64,000 nucleotides of DNA from Xylogone sp. PMI_703 (Eukaryota; Ascomycota; Leotiomycetes): positions 6,510,001 to 6,574,000 of the forward strand of contig JAJTUQ010000003.1 of NCBI GenBank assembly GCA_021399445.1, read 5' to 3'. Positions 11,811-23,697 of this stretch are shown here, piece after piece. The notes below the pieces were generated by a model that worked only from the letters and a program-made list of their open reading frames with translations, made no database searches and was not told where the DNA came from. The position numbers and the translations under genes were made by a program. Position 1 is the first letter of the stretch. Every line of letters starts with the position of its first letter.

Positions 11811-13797
11811 TCATGACAAAAGTATGGGGAACGAATCAAGTGAAGTCGGGAATTCGTTCCAAGTCTCCAGATATTTAGGCTCAAATGTCTCAAAGGAGCC
11901 CGATAGTGCTTGAAGTAGGTCTTCGTTCTCTATTACTGCTATTCCATTGGCTGTATTGTTCGCTTGCGCAGGTATTCTATTTTCCCTCGACCAGAGCTTC
12001 GTTAACATCTTCTTCAGCCCACTTGTGATGTGATATATGGGATGTTTATCAGATGCTTTCACTCCCGAAACAATATCTATAACATTTTGTACAAGTGTTA
12101 ATATCTGGCGTCGATCAATACTAAGTACTGAGTTCCACTTCCATGCGGTCTTGAGGAGGAAGATAGCCGACACAGCTATCATCGTGTGGGTAAACAAAGG
12201 GACTCCAACCAGCGCCGCACGGATGTCTGGTTCGTGGAGGACCATGTTCAGAGTTGCTATAGCTGAGGATACTGCAATATTCGCTGATTCTCGGCGGTCT
12301 GTGGACAGGCTTATGTCAGACGTGATCGCTCGGAGAGCAAGGGAGTTCAGCTGAAATCTGGCGAAATAGTAATGCAATATGATGCTCTTGGAGGGATAAG
12401 CTCCGACGTACATATTATCTTCTGAAGAAGAGGTAAGTCTATTACACCAATACTTACACGGATGTTAACGTACCTGATTTAGGTTCCCATTTCATCCTCC
12501 AGGTCTCGATCTCCAGATTAAGTCCTCGCAGAGCATGCAAGTCTGGTTCCTCTAATGGCTCTTCTAGATCAGACCCAAATCTATGATAAGCTTTCGTGAG
12601 ACTTAGAAAGAGTGTAACCTGAGCAATAAGTCTAACATCTCCGAGCCTAGCAGACGGGTGGCGAAGAAATGCCTCATAGTTCATGATCCCTTCACTCTCA
12701 CATGTGAGAGGAGGCCGGTTATATCCAATACTGAAGTGGTGGTCGCAAATATACAAAAGATACCAAAGTTGGGTACGCTCAAATTGATTAGGTTTCCCAT
12801 GATACAGTTTCCGCAGACTATGGTGTAAGCCCATCTCCGTTGCTATTCTTACGGCATGGCTAGATAGCATCCAGTTCAAATCTGGCAGCCAGAATGCTCC
12901 TATTATAAGACCCCTGATATCATCTAAGGTATGACAACGATCAAAGGTTGAATTGGATAATGCTGAGATAAATGCAGAATAACAAATGTCGAAAACATCA
13001 CTCTTGCCAGGGATATGCAAGGCTGCTACCGTTAGGATAACGGTTAAAAGTAAGCATGACGATGGCCGGACGGATGCCAGATCAGAATGGACAAGAGCAA
13101 TGCCACCGCATAAATAATGATTCACCTTCCGGTTGAAAAATGTGAAAAGATACTCGGCCTCCTTTAGTGACAGAATTCCGCGAGAAATGAGATCATCTCC
13201 CAGCGGGTCTGCTGTGGTTGGAGCTGAGTGCTCAGACTGGGTGTCCGGCGGCTTTGTGACCTCAAAGAAATTATTTATCGGGGATGAGGCTAATTCCGGC
13301 TCAATCTCTGGTTCTGGAGAGGTTTCTAGTGTTACAGATAATGCAGTCGTTTCAGGATACGGATATGTTGAAATGATAGGGTCCAAGGGAGGAGATAACT
13401 GCGAGACAGATGAGCCATAGTTGGACAGGTGTTGGAACCCATTATGACGCAGCAGCTCGTCAACTGCTGCTTGAAGCTGCGCAGTTTTTGCCGTTGCGGT
13501 TCTTTTCCAACTGTACTGCACATCAGTATGCAAACCTGGTGGAGAAATTCAGGAGGAATGCCAACCTCAGATCATCCTCGAAGAATCTTTGAAAAGGATT
13601 ATTACTGGCACATTTATAGTTATGTTTTCGACATCTTGCGCATGCAAAATCTCCAGGTTTCTTGTCACACTTGACTTTGTGTTTTTTACATTCAACACCT
13701 AGAACACAACTATCAGTCAAGTAGTTCCAGCTTGCTTGCAAGGATGGGGGTATAACATACAGGCTCTATTCTTCGTGATTCTAGCAGCGTCATCCAT
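11811..13797 (-). CDS. Zn2Cys6 transcription factor
   Basis: Exons 13797-13761, 13698-13606, 13535-12474 and 12421-11811 encode 600 residues. Introns are 62, 70 and 52 nt. The first splice falls inside the zinc cluster and completes it: Cys13-x2-Cys16-x6-Cys23, then Cys32-x2-Cys35-x6-Cys42, with the basic stretch KKHKVKCDKK. A short linker is followed by a helical segment (TAKTAQLQAAVDELLRHNG), a likely coiled-coil dimerisation element. A fungal-type regulatory middle domain follows (IRGLIIGAFWLPDLNWMLSSH, HAVRIATEMGLHHSL). It lies between the isomerase and dehydrogenase genes and is the natural candidate for pathway-specific control of the 8.5-21 kb island. Target genes and inducer are inferred. 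The first exon is only 37 nt, so gene finders could easily miss the true N-terminus. Confidence 0.88.
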
Positions 13798-16279
13798 CGT
13801 TACTAACTTTCACTTGGAAGATCTAGAGAGAATATCGAATTTGCCCACTTGGAAATATCTAGGGAGAGCTCAAGTCACTCTGTCCATGATGCCGTAGCGG
13901 GGGATTTGCAAGGGTGGGTAACTACGGCTAAATAAGGCACCAACCCTGCCCGAAGTCGCGGAGTCTGGATTTCTGGAATCTGATTGACTCCAGCCACTTT
14001 CCCCAGCTCCGGATTGACCGTTCTGGGCAATGCGGGATGTTGACGCCTGAGGACGACACATCTACATCAGTTCTCGAAATCCATCTCATGGTCCTTGGTA
14101 TCAGGAACAATAAGTACTCTCGAATCATAGCAAGTAAAGTAATCTCAAGAAGACAAAAGAAGGTAGTCTACCAAGTTCCTTTTATGTGTGAAGTTTTCTT
14201 CATGTTCCCGTGCTGCAATCAATGCATTCGCTATTGCTCCAGGTGTTTCGCTACGAATATTATATTCAACCCTTAGAAAAGTAATGAATTCTCCCATACA
14301 CCACCTCGAAAAATTAGGTACCATTCTAGCCGTATGTTGCACTCACAAGTACCTGTCGTATTATAAATAGCATATGCATACATTACTCCTAATATCTAAG
14401 CTCTTAGACAGTATTGAATATACCCTCCACAGTCTTAAATTATCAAAGCATCGGAGAGTATGGATCCGTTTGCCCCCACAATAGCTTGTACAGTATTATG
14501 ACGAGAAGCTCCTCAGCTCAGCTCGCAACATGCCCGAGGTCCAAAAAGGAGCGGACACCAGAAGAATATTAGAGAGGGAGAGTAGTTCACGAGATCACTG
14601 CTAGGTAAGAGGTGCGGAGCTCGGTTTAGTTGACGTTGGTGAGTAACAAGGAGCTGTGCTGTAGAAAGCTTAAGCCCATGATTGGCCCCATTAGAGGTGC
14701 CGATGAGCCAGACCTTTTCCAATTAGTCCACCCTTTTCATAGTATACTGGGAAGCGACTCTCGATCTTAGGCGAGCGATCAACGGGTAACGTAGTAAAAT
14801 TCGTAAGCTGCCTTCGAGCATGAAAGGTCTAAGTGAGATTCATGAAATTGCTCTCATGGTTGTCCCGGCGAGCTGATGATATTGGACAGGGGCGGATTAC
14901 CTGGTATCCCCCTTGTCAGGGAAAGTAGAGCGGTTTCTTTGCGAGACCGAATGGTGGGGTGGAGCTTGAACCACTCTGTGTGAAACTATGAGCTGAGTTT
15001 GCCAATGTCTCTGTGATGCGATGGTCATTTATGACAGAAGATTGATAATAATCGAGACAGTATTGTGTCTTGGCGACAAATAAATACAATTTTGAGTCAA
15101 TGCCCGGTATGTGAGGTCTCCAAGCTGGCATGTACAATGGATTACGAGTCCCATTCCTACCACTGTTCCCCCTACGGATGACCATTACTCCGGAAAAGAA
15201 CCAAAGCTGGTTCTCTCAAACTGCCATAACGTTCCTTCATGGTTCATCCATATCCGTCTATTCTCTCTCGTACGGATGCAGGCACGTCCATTGCAACTAT
15301 CCTGCAGATAGCAAACACGCCAAGCATGCGCCACATCATGAAAGCCACTTCCAGTACGGTATTCTGCGAACATGTGGCGCATTTAGCAGCTCACTAGCCA
15401 GGGCGCCCGTGATGCGGAAGTCCCTTCGATTTCCCGTGGAAGCAGCCGTTCAGATCTCGTCCTTCTGCTCGGATTACCCAAAGCGGCAATTCCGGTACGA
15501 GAGCGTGCAAAGAGCAGAGCACGGTAGCAATCATCGCAGCAGAGGGAAAAGGATCCACAACGGCTGCAAGAGGTTTATCGCAAATGATACCCGCAGTTGG
15601 GCTCGAATCATTCAGCCTCGAAGGGTCCAGGCTTCCGATGGGTCTCCGAAATGAGAGGTCGTTTTACCCGTTCACGACTTTCTTTCTTTGGAGCCATGCA
15701 AGAGGCCTCGTGAACAGCTGTTTGTCATTGTGGGATTCAAAGTGGGTACAGGCTCTGGGTCCCAAACACATTGGAGCATTAGAATTGGAGAAGTTGCCTA
15801 GAGTTGTATTGGGCAAAGCTTCAGATAGAGCAAGCAAACCGATGTTTCAAGAAGAGATGACTCCTGAACGGTGTTTGCTTTCTTAGCACAACTGACAAGA
15901 TTAAACCGATGAACCAAAGAATTTTCGTCAACACAGGTTTTCCTATGTTATTATTAATTGTTACCTAGCTAAGTAGATTGAGCAGCGACACTTTCCATCT
16001 CCCTACCATTCTTGTTGCATCTTCATCGTAAAAACATCGTGACTCGGCTAACTTTCCTCTGGTGAAATCTCACGATGAATCAAAGAGGCCACATGATAGT
16101 AAATAACACAAGTCATTGAGCTGCGCTAAATATAACACTTGCTACACAAAGTAAAACTACTACACTTAAAAAAATTTATCGCAAAATACTGTAATCAGGA
16201 GCCACTCCACTATCTGATCCCGCATTACTGAACCCTCCAATTCGCCTTGCAAAGAGAAAAAAGAAAGCTGAAAATCTTT
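13798..16279. other. 2.5 kb spacer; no supported gene
   Basis: This spacer separates the regulator promoter (left) from the dehydrogenase 3' end (right). Several short open frames on both strands show no family features. The 14.9-15.9 kb part is more GC-rich than the surroundings but I could not assign it. Confidence 0.45.
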
Positions 16280-17298
16280 TCACCACGCAGCATGGCCTCC
16301 ATCTATTCTCAAATCAGTACCAGTCATAAAGCTGCTGGCATCCGAGATCAAGTAGACAGCTGCGCCTTTGTAGTCCTCCGGCTTGCTCAGCCTGCCGAGC
16401 ATATTCTGGGTGGGCCAATCTTCTCGACGCTCCGGGTATTGTTCGAATAGTGCCTCCACCATACTAGTGACAATATACCCCGGAGAGATGGTGTTGACTC
16501 TGATGCCGTATTTTCCCCATTCGCTAGCTAGATTTCGTCCTAACTGGATGACACCAGCCTTGGATGCGTTATATGGTGCACATAGTAATCCCTAAGTAAC
16601 ATTAGGATGCTTTGTGTTAACATTTGAAGATGCAATGAGCTGGTGCATACCCGATTGGCAATGGTACCGCTCATGCTTGCAATCATAACAATGCTGCCTC
16701 CCTTCCCGAATCGTATCATCTGCTTTGCGGCAGCCTGTGCAGTCATGAATACGCCCGTGATGTTGATTTCAAACATGACGTTTGCGTCCTTAGCGGAGTA
16801 TTCAAGCGCTGGTGTCTCTTGCTGGATCCCCGCAGCAGCAATGAGACCATCTAGACGGCCATGAGTGGTTGCGATGTCTTCGATAACCTGGTTCAATTGA
16901 TCCGTCTCGCGAACGTCAATGTTGCGGTAATGTAAACTGGTGCCAAGCTCGGCGGTAGCCCGCTTTTGTACACGGAAGAAGTCTTCACATGGTTCCTCTA
17001 GCAGATGGTTAGATGATTATCAAAAAGCCCCTATTGAATGCGCGACATACTGAGTCTATCAAGAGCATATACTATACTTATTGTTAGAGTTTCATTGTAA
17101 TACATAGTTTGCTGTAGGCTTACCAGTAGCACCAGCTTCTAGAAGCGCTTCAGCTTGCGTGAGACCTAGTCCTCGTCCAGCACCAGATACCAAGATGACC
17201 TTGTCAGCCAAGCTGAATAATGGTGTATAGCCAGCTGGCTGAACTGTAGCTGCAGCATTTGGCACAGCACCATTGATATCAGTTGCTGAAGGAGACAT
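16280..17298 (-). CDS. short-chain dehydrogenase/reductase (polyol type)
   Basis: Exons 17298-17124, 17071-17051 (a 21 nt micro-exon), 16997-16651 and 16591-16280 give 284 residues. The Rossmann nucleotide loop SGAGRGLG is at residues 38-45, the NAAG-like strand is GLIAAAGIQ, the catalytic Ser is in IASMSG, and Tyr and Lys are in PYNASKAG; SPGYIVTSM follows. This is the classical SDR layout of fungal sorbose reductase, arabitol dehydrogenase and xylulose reductase types. It probably oxidises a sugar alcohol to a ketose (or the reverse) in the cytosol with NAD(P). Its place between a Zn2Cys6 gene and a polyol-type transporter fits the first step of the island's pathway. The micro-exon encodes part of the second beta-strand (VYALDRL), where the cofactor ribose is read, and both flanking introns (52 and 53 nt) keep frame. 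Confidence 0.9.
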
Positions 17299-19272
17299 GA
17301 TAAATTATCCTTTGTGGAATCTAATTACTTGGAGATGGGATTTCGTAAGAAGTTACGAGATTGACTGAAGAGTAATCGTATTCAATAGATCCGCGTCCCT
17401 ACTCACGGAAGGAAATAAGCAACCCGGGACAGCTATTTGTAATTCTGGAGCTTATAGCAAATGGGACAAACATTCTGATAACCCATCTTCAGCCACATTG
17501 TACGATGGATACATCACCCGTGGCAAACCTTTCGGGTTATGCCCGGCCGCTTCGGTATACCAAGTTGGATGAACCACTCCTTCTCCACATTTGCCGCATT
17601 AGGTTCTCTCTTTGTTGGAGAATGGTGGTAATTGGACATCACGGATGTACTCCGAACAATATTGAGGGGTGCATGAGGTGTGGAGAGTGGTTTTATCTGC
17701 ACATTTGAGCGTCTAGATTTCTCTTTATCAGCTTCTCCGTTAGCCTAGTGCTTTGCTCGTAAGCTACAGGCCTATTGTTGGTTTGCAGGTTAAGCATAAT
17801 TATGCTCTATTTTCGGATCAAGACTACTAATAGTGCGTTGCATAAGTGCTCCTCCGCCACTTGTCCGAGTCAAAGCGCGTCTTTTCAGTGCTGTAGAGAG
17901 GGAGCAACCGCAATCAGACCGGCTTAGTTGGCTTGCTGGTCGGAAGGACGCCGCGCTGCGGCGACGGAACGCCATCACGAAATTCTCCGGGGGCCTTGAT
18001 GGTCCCTTGCTTATTTCCGACACCATCTTATTCACTTCGACTGTACAAAGAGGTATGCTCCATCAGATGGCTAGGGGGTTTGATAAATTGGTAAAATTCT
18101 AATCATCTAATAACATCCGTAAATATTGTATTCTCCAAACTAACATACATCAGGCGATGCGCATACTGTTTGACAGCATTATTGTATGCTTTAGTTTTAG
18201 GTTCATCCTCAATGAATTTGATAATAAATGCTTAGGAATCCTGAAGAGCAGTGCATATCAATGGTCGCTATAGTTGACTTGGAGCGGTTTGTATTTTCTT
18301 ATTAGTGGTGGCAATGAGCTACTCATGTACGAAATGCAATACGAGGCACATTATCCAGCAACAAACAGCTGGAAATATTCATTACATGTGCGAGATTCTT
18401 ATTTCGATTAAAAATTATCTGAAGCCCGGCCCCATTTTGCCCATCTATTCTCCCAATCTACTTGTACTCTGTAATATGGTCGAAGTAGGAACCTGCGTTA
18501 CGGATATAATTACCAACGTCTAAGAGAAGTTGACCGGTTCGGATTCTAGTGTCCCCTGAGCTAAGTAGCTTGGCGTTAGGGAACGAAACAGATCATGAGT
18601 CGTGGGAATTTGTCCCTTACTCACATATCAATAGAACAGAGAGCTTTAATTTGAGAAGAATAAAATGAATATGTATTCTAATCCCAAAAAAAATGAGGCT
18701 ATAACGTATCATCTTCACAAAATTACCTGATGAACAAAATTTTCCCTCCCCACAGCCAATGGAGTTTCTCCGCGCGGAGAGTAGCGATGAATCTGGAGAT
18801 GGGTTGGATTATCACCTCGCTTGCGAGTCATCACTCGACCCAAGACTTCCCAGCTGGACGAGAGTGATGCAGGCGGTGGAGTAAGAGTGGAGATGCGCTG
18901 CCAATCCCCCCGGTGTTGGCCGAACTAAATGCCTTGCGTCTGAACGTGCGATTGCCCTCGGATTGCCTGTTGCGGTAACCTGTCGTGTATTCCAACCCAG
19001 CATCATCTACGTAAGTGGTCAGTTCACTGGAAATTTTGGGGATGGTTGCAAACCTGGGGTTTGCAGCTCTCACACCTTGGAGTATCCGGGGTGCCTTAGT
19101 CAGCGGTACCGGTGTGGTATAAGAGCATCTCCATTGAATCAAGGGATCGGCGATGTCACCTTTCAACTTCATACATTCTTCTTCTAATACTTCCAAATCA
19201 ATTGGCGCTGTACGCGTCTTATGGTGGTAGTAATATCCTGCGCTCGTTGACTTTGGTAGACACATATGCACT
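17299..19272. promoter_or_regulatory. long divergent region, dehydrogenase / transporter
   Basis: About 2 kb separates the divergent SDR and MFS starts. It contains CCG/CGG triplets near the SDR start and a perfect palindrome with a CCAAT box near 18.77 kb. A 165-codon minus-strand open frame (18831-19328) overlaps the transporter's first exon and looks like chance. No gene is supported. Confidence 0.5.
18768..18779. promoter_or_regulatory. perfect palindrome CTCCGCGCGGAG
   Basis: A 12 bp perfect inverted repeat contains CCG-CG-CGG, 494 nt upstream of the transporter ATG and next to a CCAAT pentamer at 18756-18760. It could bind a zinc-cluster dimer; function is inferred. Confidence 0.35.
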
Positions 19273-21089
19273 ATGTTCGGACTCCCAAGATATTTCGGGC
19301 TCCGTGGCAAGCCCCTAGGGCTGGCCATAGCTATTCTCGCAGGCCTTGATTTCCTGTAAGTTTTTGGCTTTGACCTGTCAATTGCACAGCAAAACGTTAA
19401 TTTCTGATGCGATATGTAGTCTCTTTGGCTATGACCAAGGTGTCATGGGCGGTCTGTTGACCTTGCCTTCATTTATCAAGACATTCCCGGAGATTGATGT
19501 GGTGAACACTCAAGGCCTCTCTCACTCACAAGTTGATCATCGCTCTACAATCCAGGGTATCTCAGTGGCTAGCTACAATGTAGGCTGCTTCTTGGGTGCG
19601 ATTGGCACAATCTGGCTGGGTGATATGCTGGGCAGAAGAAAGATGATCTTCATCGGGTCCAGCATCATGGTGGTCGGCGCGGCGCTGCAATGTTCTGCCT
19701 TTTCGCTTCCTCATTTCATTGTTGGCCGTATCATTACTGGTATTGGAAACGGCATGAATACGTCGACAGTGAGTTCCATAATTCTTCCAAATTACATACA
19801 TACCATCTAATTCCCATACTAGGTACCAACGTGGCAGTCAGAAACATCAAAATCTCACCAACGAGGCAAGCTCGTAATGATTGAGGGTGCCATGATCACA
19901 GGAGGTATCTGCCTTTCCTACTGGCTAGATTTTGGGTTCTCCTTCCTTCACTCCTCTATTTCATGGCGATTTCCTATCGCGTTCCAAATCGTCTTCGCTC
20001 TGGTCATGCTAGCCTTTATTCTCGAGCTTCCAGAATCCCCGAGATGGCTGATTCTTAAGGGACACGAGGAAGAGGCCATGTCTGTATTGTCAGCACTCAG
20101 AGACCTTCCAGCAGATGATGAGTATATTCACTCAGAATTCGCTGCCATCAAGGACACAGTTATAGAATCCAGCAAGTACACGTTCAGGGATTTGTTCACA
20201 ATGGGCCCTGACAGGCATTTCCACCGTGTTCTTTTGGGCTATGTCAACCAAGTATTCCAACAAATCTCGGGCATCAATCTTATCACGTACTATGCTGCCA
20301 CTATATATGAACAGCAGGTTGGACTTTCACCTTTAGTCTCCCGACTCTTAGCCGCTGCAAACGGGACAGAGTATTTTATTGCCAGTTTCATTGCAGTCTA
20401 CACGATTGAGAAATTTGGGCGCCGAAATCTTATGTTGTTTGGAGCTGCTGGGATGACACTTTCCATGGCTATTCTTGCTATTATGAATCGTTACCCTGGC
20501 ACCGCAACTGGTATTGTTTCTGCAGCATTCTTGTTTATTTTCAACTCTTTCTTCGCTGTTGGTTGGTTAGGTATGACCTGGCTCTACCCAGCAGAGATTG
20601 TACCATTAGGTATCCGGGCTCCGGCAAATGCACTATCCACTTCTGCCAACTGGGTGAGTTCACAGGTCAATTTTATATCTCATAGTGTCGATACTGACAT
20701 TTCCTTACTAGGCTTTCAATTTCATGGTCGTAATGATTACACCCGTATCCTTCTCCTCTATCGGCTATAAAACATACGTCATTTTTGCGGTAATCAACGC
20801 TTTCATCATCCCTGTCGTCTATTTCTTCTATCCCGAAACAGCATACCGCTCTCTCGAGGAAATGGATGCCATTTTCCACAAGACAAAGAATTGGTTCAGT
20901 GTAGTTAGTATTGCCAGGAACGAGCCTCGACGATATGGCAAACATGGTGAATTGCTTATCAACTACGACGAGACTGATGAGCATGCGATCCATACTCATA
21001 GCATGACGCAAAATAAAGCGTCCGCGGAGGGAGTAGAAAATACGGATTCTACTCCTCGGACGACATCTGAGAAATCTGCTCTGGCATGA
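19273..21089 (+). CDS. MFS sugar/polyol transporter
   Basis: Exons 19273-19355, 19420-19768, 19823-20653 and 20712-21089 encode 546 residues. Introns are 64, 54 and 58 nt. The ATG at 19273 gives MFGLPRYFGLRGKPL then the first membrane helix, interrupted by the first intron and completed as FLLFGYDQGVMGG. Sugar-porter signatures are present: LGRRKM, the LPESPRWL loop after helix 6, QQISGINLITYY in helix 7, EKFGRRNLM and the PETAYRSLEEMD end of helix 12. It is a plasma-membrane proton symporter by family. Being adjacent to the SDR and the kinase/isomerase pair, it probably imports the polyol or sugar used by this island. The hydrophilic C-terminal tail is Ser/Thr-rich. The substrate cannot be read from sequence. 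Confidence 0.92.
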
Positions 21090-21541
21090 GCAATGCAGGA
21101 GAATAAATCAGGAGACTAGTTACTGATGAATAACTACACCTCTTGGCATAGGATTAAGAGGAGATTAAAGTCCTCTGGCTAATTATTGATGTTAGTTAAG
21201 TTGATATATGGCTTCGGAGCTGCGGGGTATTACAGGCAAACTCGAAGAAAACTAGTGAAATAGACTATAGAGGGAAATATACCACGCAATATATCATTGA
21301 TTTGTACAACAAGGTTATAATTGAGATCAGTAGCTGAAAACTTGATGGCATTACTGATGTGAGGGAGCTCTCCGATTGACTAATTAATACCAGCAAACTT
21401 TGAACATGCTAGATTGAGTGACTAAGTCAGGAGAAGTACTGCCAGCTTGACGCTTGACCCGTAGTGGTTTTCAATTTTCGAAAGCCAAGAGGGTTTCTAT
21501 ATATTTTTTCTTTATCTACGCTGATGGTACTAATCACTACA
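21090..21541. other. convergent 3' intergenic region
   Basis: This AT-rich stretch lies between the transporter (+) and the monooxygenase (-). Nothing coding was seen. Confidence 0.55.
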
Positions 21542-23697
21542 TTATGTCTGCATAATTCCCATCTTCTCTAAGTTATAGCCCTGTACTTGGCTCTCCATTA
21601 CTAACGTTGCTGCAAAGACCTCCGGTTTCTGACCAGTGCTTCTTTTGTTTGTATCTTCCATACTCGGGCTGCTCATGCGAAGGCCTGCCATTACCTCCAC
21701 AACTTCTTGGGCATGCTCCCTGGAGTCAATGGCATTTCCACGCCAAGCTACATGACCATCAGGCCGAACTAAAACGAGAGGGTATTCCCAGATCTTTCTT
21801 GCATTGTCTTCACCTATAAGAGTCACAACTTTCACTGGGACATGGAGCTCCTCGGCAGCCAGTAGTAGGTGATCAACCCCATTCTCACTGGTACCTTCAA
21901 CGCCAAACTTGATTAGAGTAAAGTATTTCCCATACAAATCAAATATAGGAGTTCCATTACTCAGGAAGACGTGAGGTGCGCGACTTCCAGGCCATGTATT
22001 TGGGGTACATTTACGTGGATTCCACGAAGGTGGCTGAGCACCATCTTTCAATGGCGGATAAATGCAGGACTGGTGGCGATGGTCCATCTCAATCCCTACA
22101 TCTTTGTTTTCCCCATCGTGAAGCTGATAATGTTCGTGTATTGCTTTCCGCATAGCACGGCCGGCATCTGAATCCTCCTCTACTATGTGTGCAGATGGAG
22201 AAAGAAGGGATGTGAGTGCCATGTGTGCTTCCATATGTATTCCAGATCGTTGGATGGATTGCAAGGCTATTGGACGGCGTTCCTGCTCGTATGAATCAAG
22301 AAGAGCTGATCCACCGTACTTGTGGATGACGCTGGCTAACTTCCAACCAAGATCGAACGCATCTCCAAGCCCCTAATTTCAATGTCAATCGCAATAATCA
22401 GTGATATGCAGCTAGAAGTTTATAATTGGGAAATCCTAGCTTACAGTATTCATCCCATACCCTCCAGTAGGGACATTTTGATGCGCCGAATCGCCGGCCA
22501 AGAAAACACGCCCTCCCGGACTTCGGTAAGAGCGAGCAATTGCGATACTGTGCCGGTAGGTTGATCGAATGAGGATCTCATCGATTGTTATTTTGTACGG
22601 TCCTCCTAGTCCACCAAGGGCAGTATATACTGCATCATAAGAATCAATCTTAGTGTGATCAGCTTCTAGTGGAAGCATTAGATGTGTAGTAAATATACCC
22701 ATATCATCCTGGCTAATGACTGCGCTTCCTAGGCCATTCTCGTTTGCAGCAAAAATGTGCCAGAATCGACCATGTTTATAGAGCCTTTCTAGGTCCTGTG
22801 ACTTGAAGTGAACGAGTAGTGTATAGCCTGGACTTAAAACGGGATTAGTTTGTATTACTGTTGAAAGTGTGTCAAGAAACTCACACAGGTCCTCCGTCAA
22901 GCGCTATTCCCATATCCCGTCTGGTCCTACTCGATGCACCATCGCAAGCTGCAAGATATTTGGAAAAGAATTTCTGCTTCACCCCTGTTTTTACATCTGT
23001 TGCCGTCACTTCTACCCCAAGTTCTGTCTCTACTGACCTCTCAACCTTCCAGCCATACCGACAACTTACCAGAGGACTTTTGTCACAGAGCTCCTTAAGC
23101 CACTTCTCGAATATTGCCTGTGATACCCGCAGCCATGGCTCTACTGGAGAACTTCCGTCGTTCTGATTTTTATAAATTTCTCCATACTCATCAACAGAAG
23201 GGAATTGCCATGAAGTGATCGGCTCTCGACTATTTAGCCCAGTAGAGATCAAAACTGCGTATGGATGGCTTGAAGGAACACCTCAAATATCTTCAGCTAC
23301 TTTGAAGTGACGGAATCAACTACTGTTTCATACCTAGCTTTCTTAAATCATCCGCGAGCCCAAGCCGCCGCAAAAGTTCCATTGACCTGACATTAGTAAG
23401 ATCCATTTTTGGCCATCTTTTGCAAGAATCAGCTGATATTGGTATGGACAACAGGGTTTGCCATACAAACCTTGTTGTTGTCTCATTACGTTCTAGAATA
23501 ACTGATTTTACTCCATAGTGTGCGAGCACCGTAGCCAGAAAGAGTCCAACTGGTCCGCCACCGGCAATCAAAACACAGTCTTTATCCAATCGTTCAACAG
23601 TGTCTGCATCGCTGTGAGTAGTATCCGTATGTTCAGTCTGATTGTTGACTGAATCATCACCAGGAAAGCTATTATGGATTTCCGTACGCAACGGCAT
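21542..23697 (-). CDS. FAD monooxygenase, phenol-hydroxylase type
   Basis: Exons 23697-23471, 23416-23334, 23281-22885, 22832-22445 and 22372-21542 encode 641 residues. Introns are 54, 52, 52 and 72 nt; the first is a multiple of three without a stop and would be easy to miss. The FAD-binding GxGxxG is in CVLIAGGGPVGLFLATVLA, the DG motif in AACDGASSRTRRDMGI, and the GD motif in FLAGDSAHQNVPTGGYGMNT. The C-terminal 150 residues resemble the thioredoxin-like dimerisation domain of PheA/TfdB hydroxylases. The family hydroxylates an aromatic ring using NAD(P)H and oxygen. It may supply hydroxylated rings to the second monooxygenase and the ring-cleaving-type enzyme near 32 kb, or act alone. The substrate is unknown. 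There is no signal peptide, so it is probably cytosolic. Confidence 0.92.

Noticed and set aside
15130..15654. 174-codon plus-strand frame and an opposite open frame nearby
   Set aside because: Composition looks non-coding and no motif or splice-supported extension was found.
18831..19328. 165-codon minus-strand frame overlapping the transporter start
   Set aside because: Antisense to a well-supported first exon; no recognisable domain.
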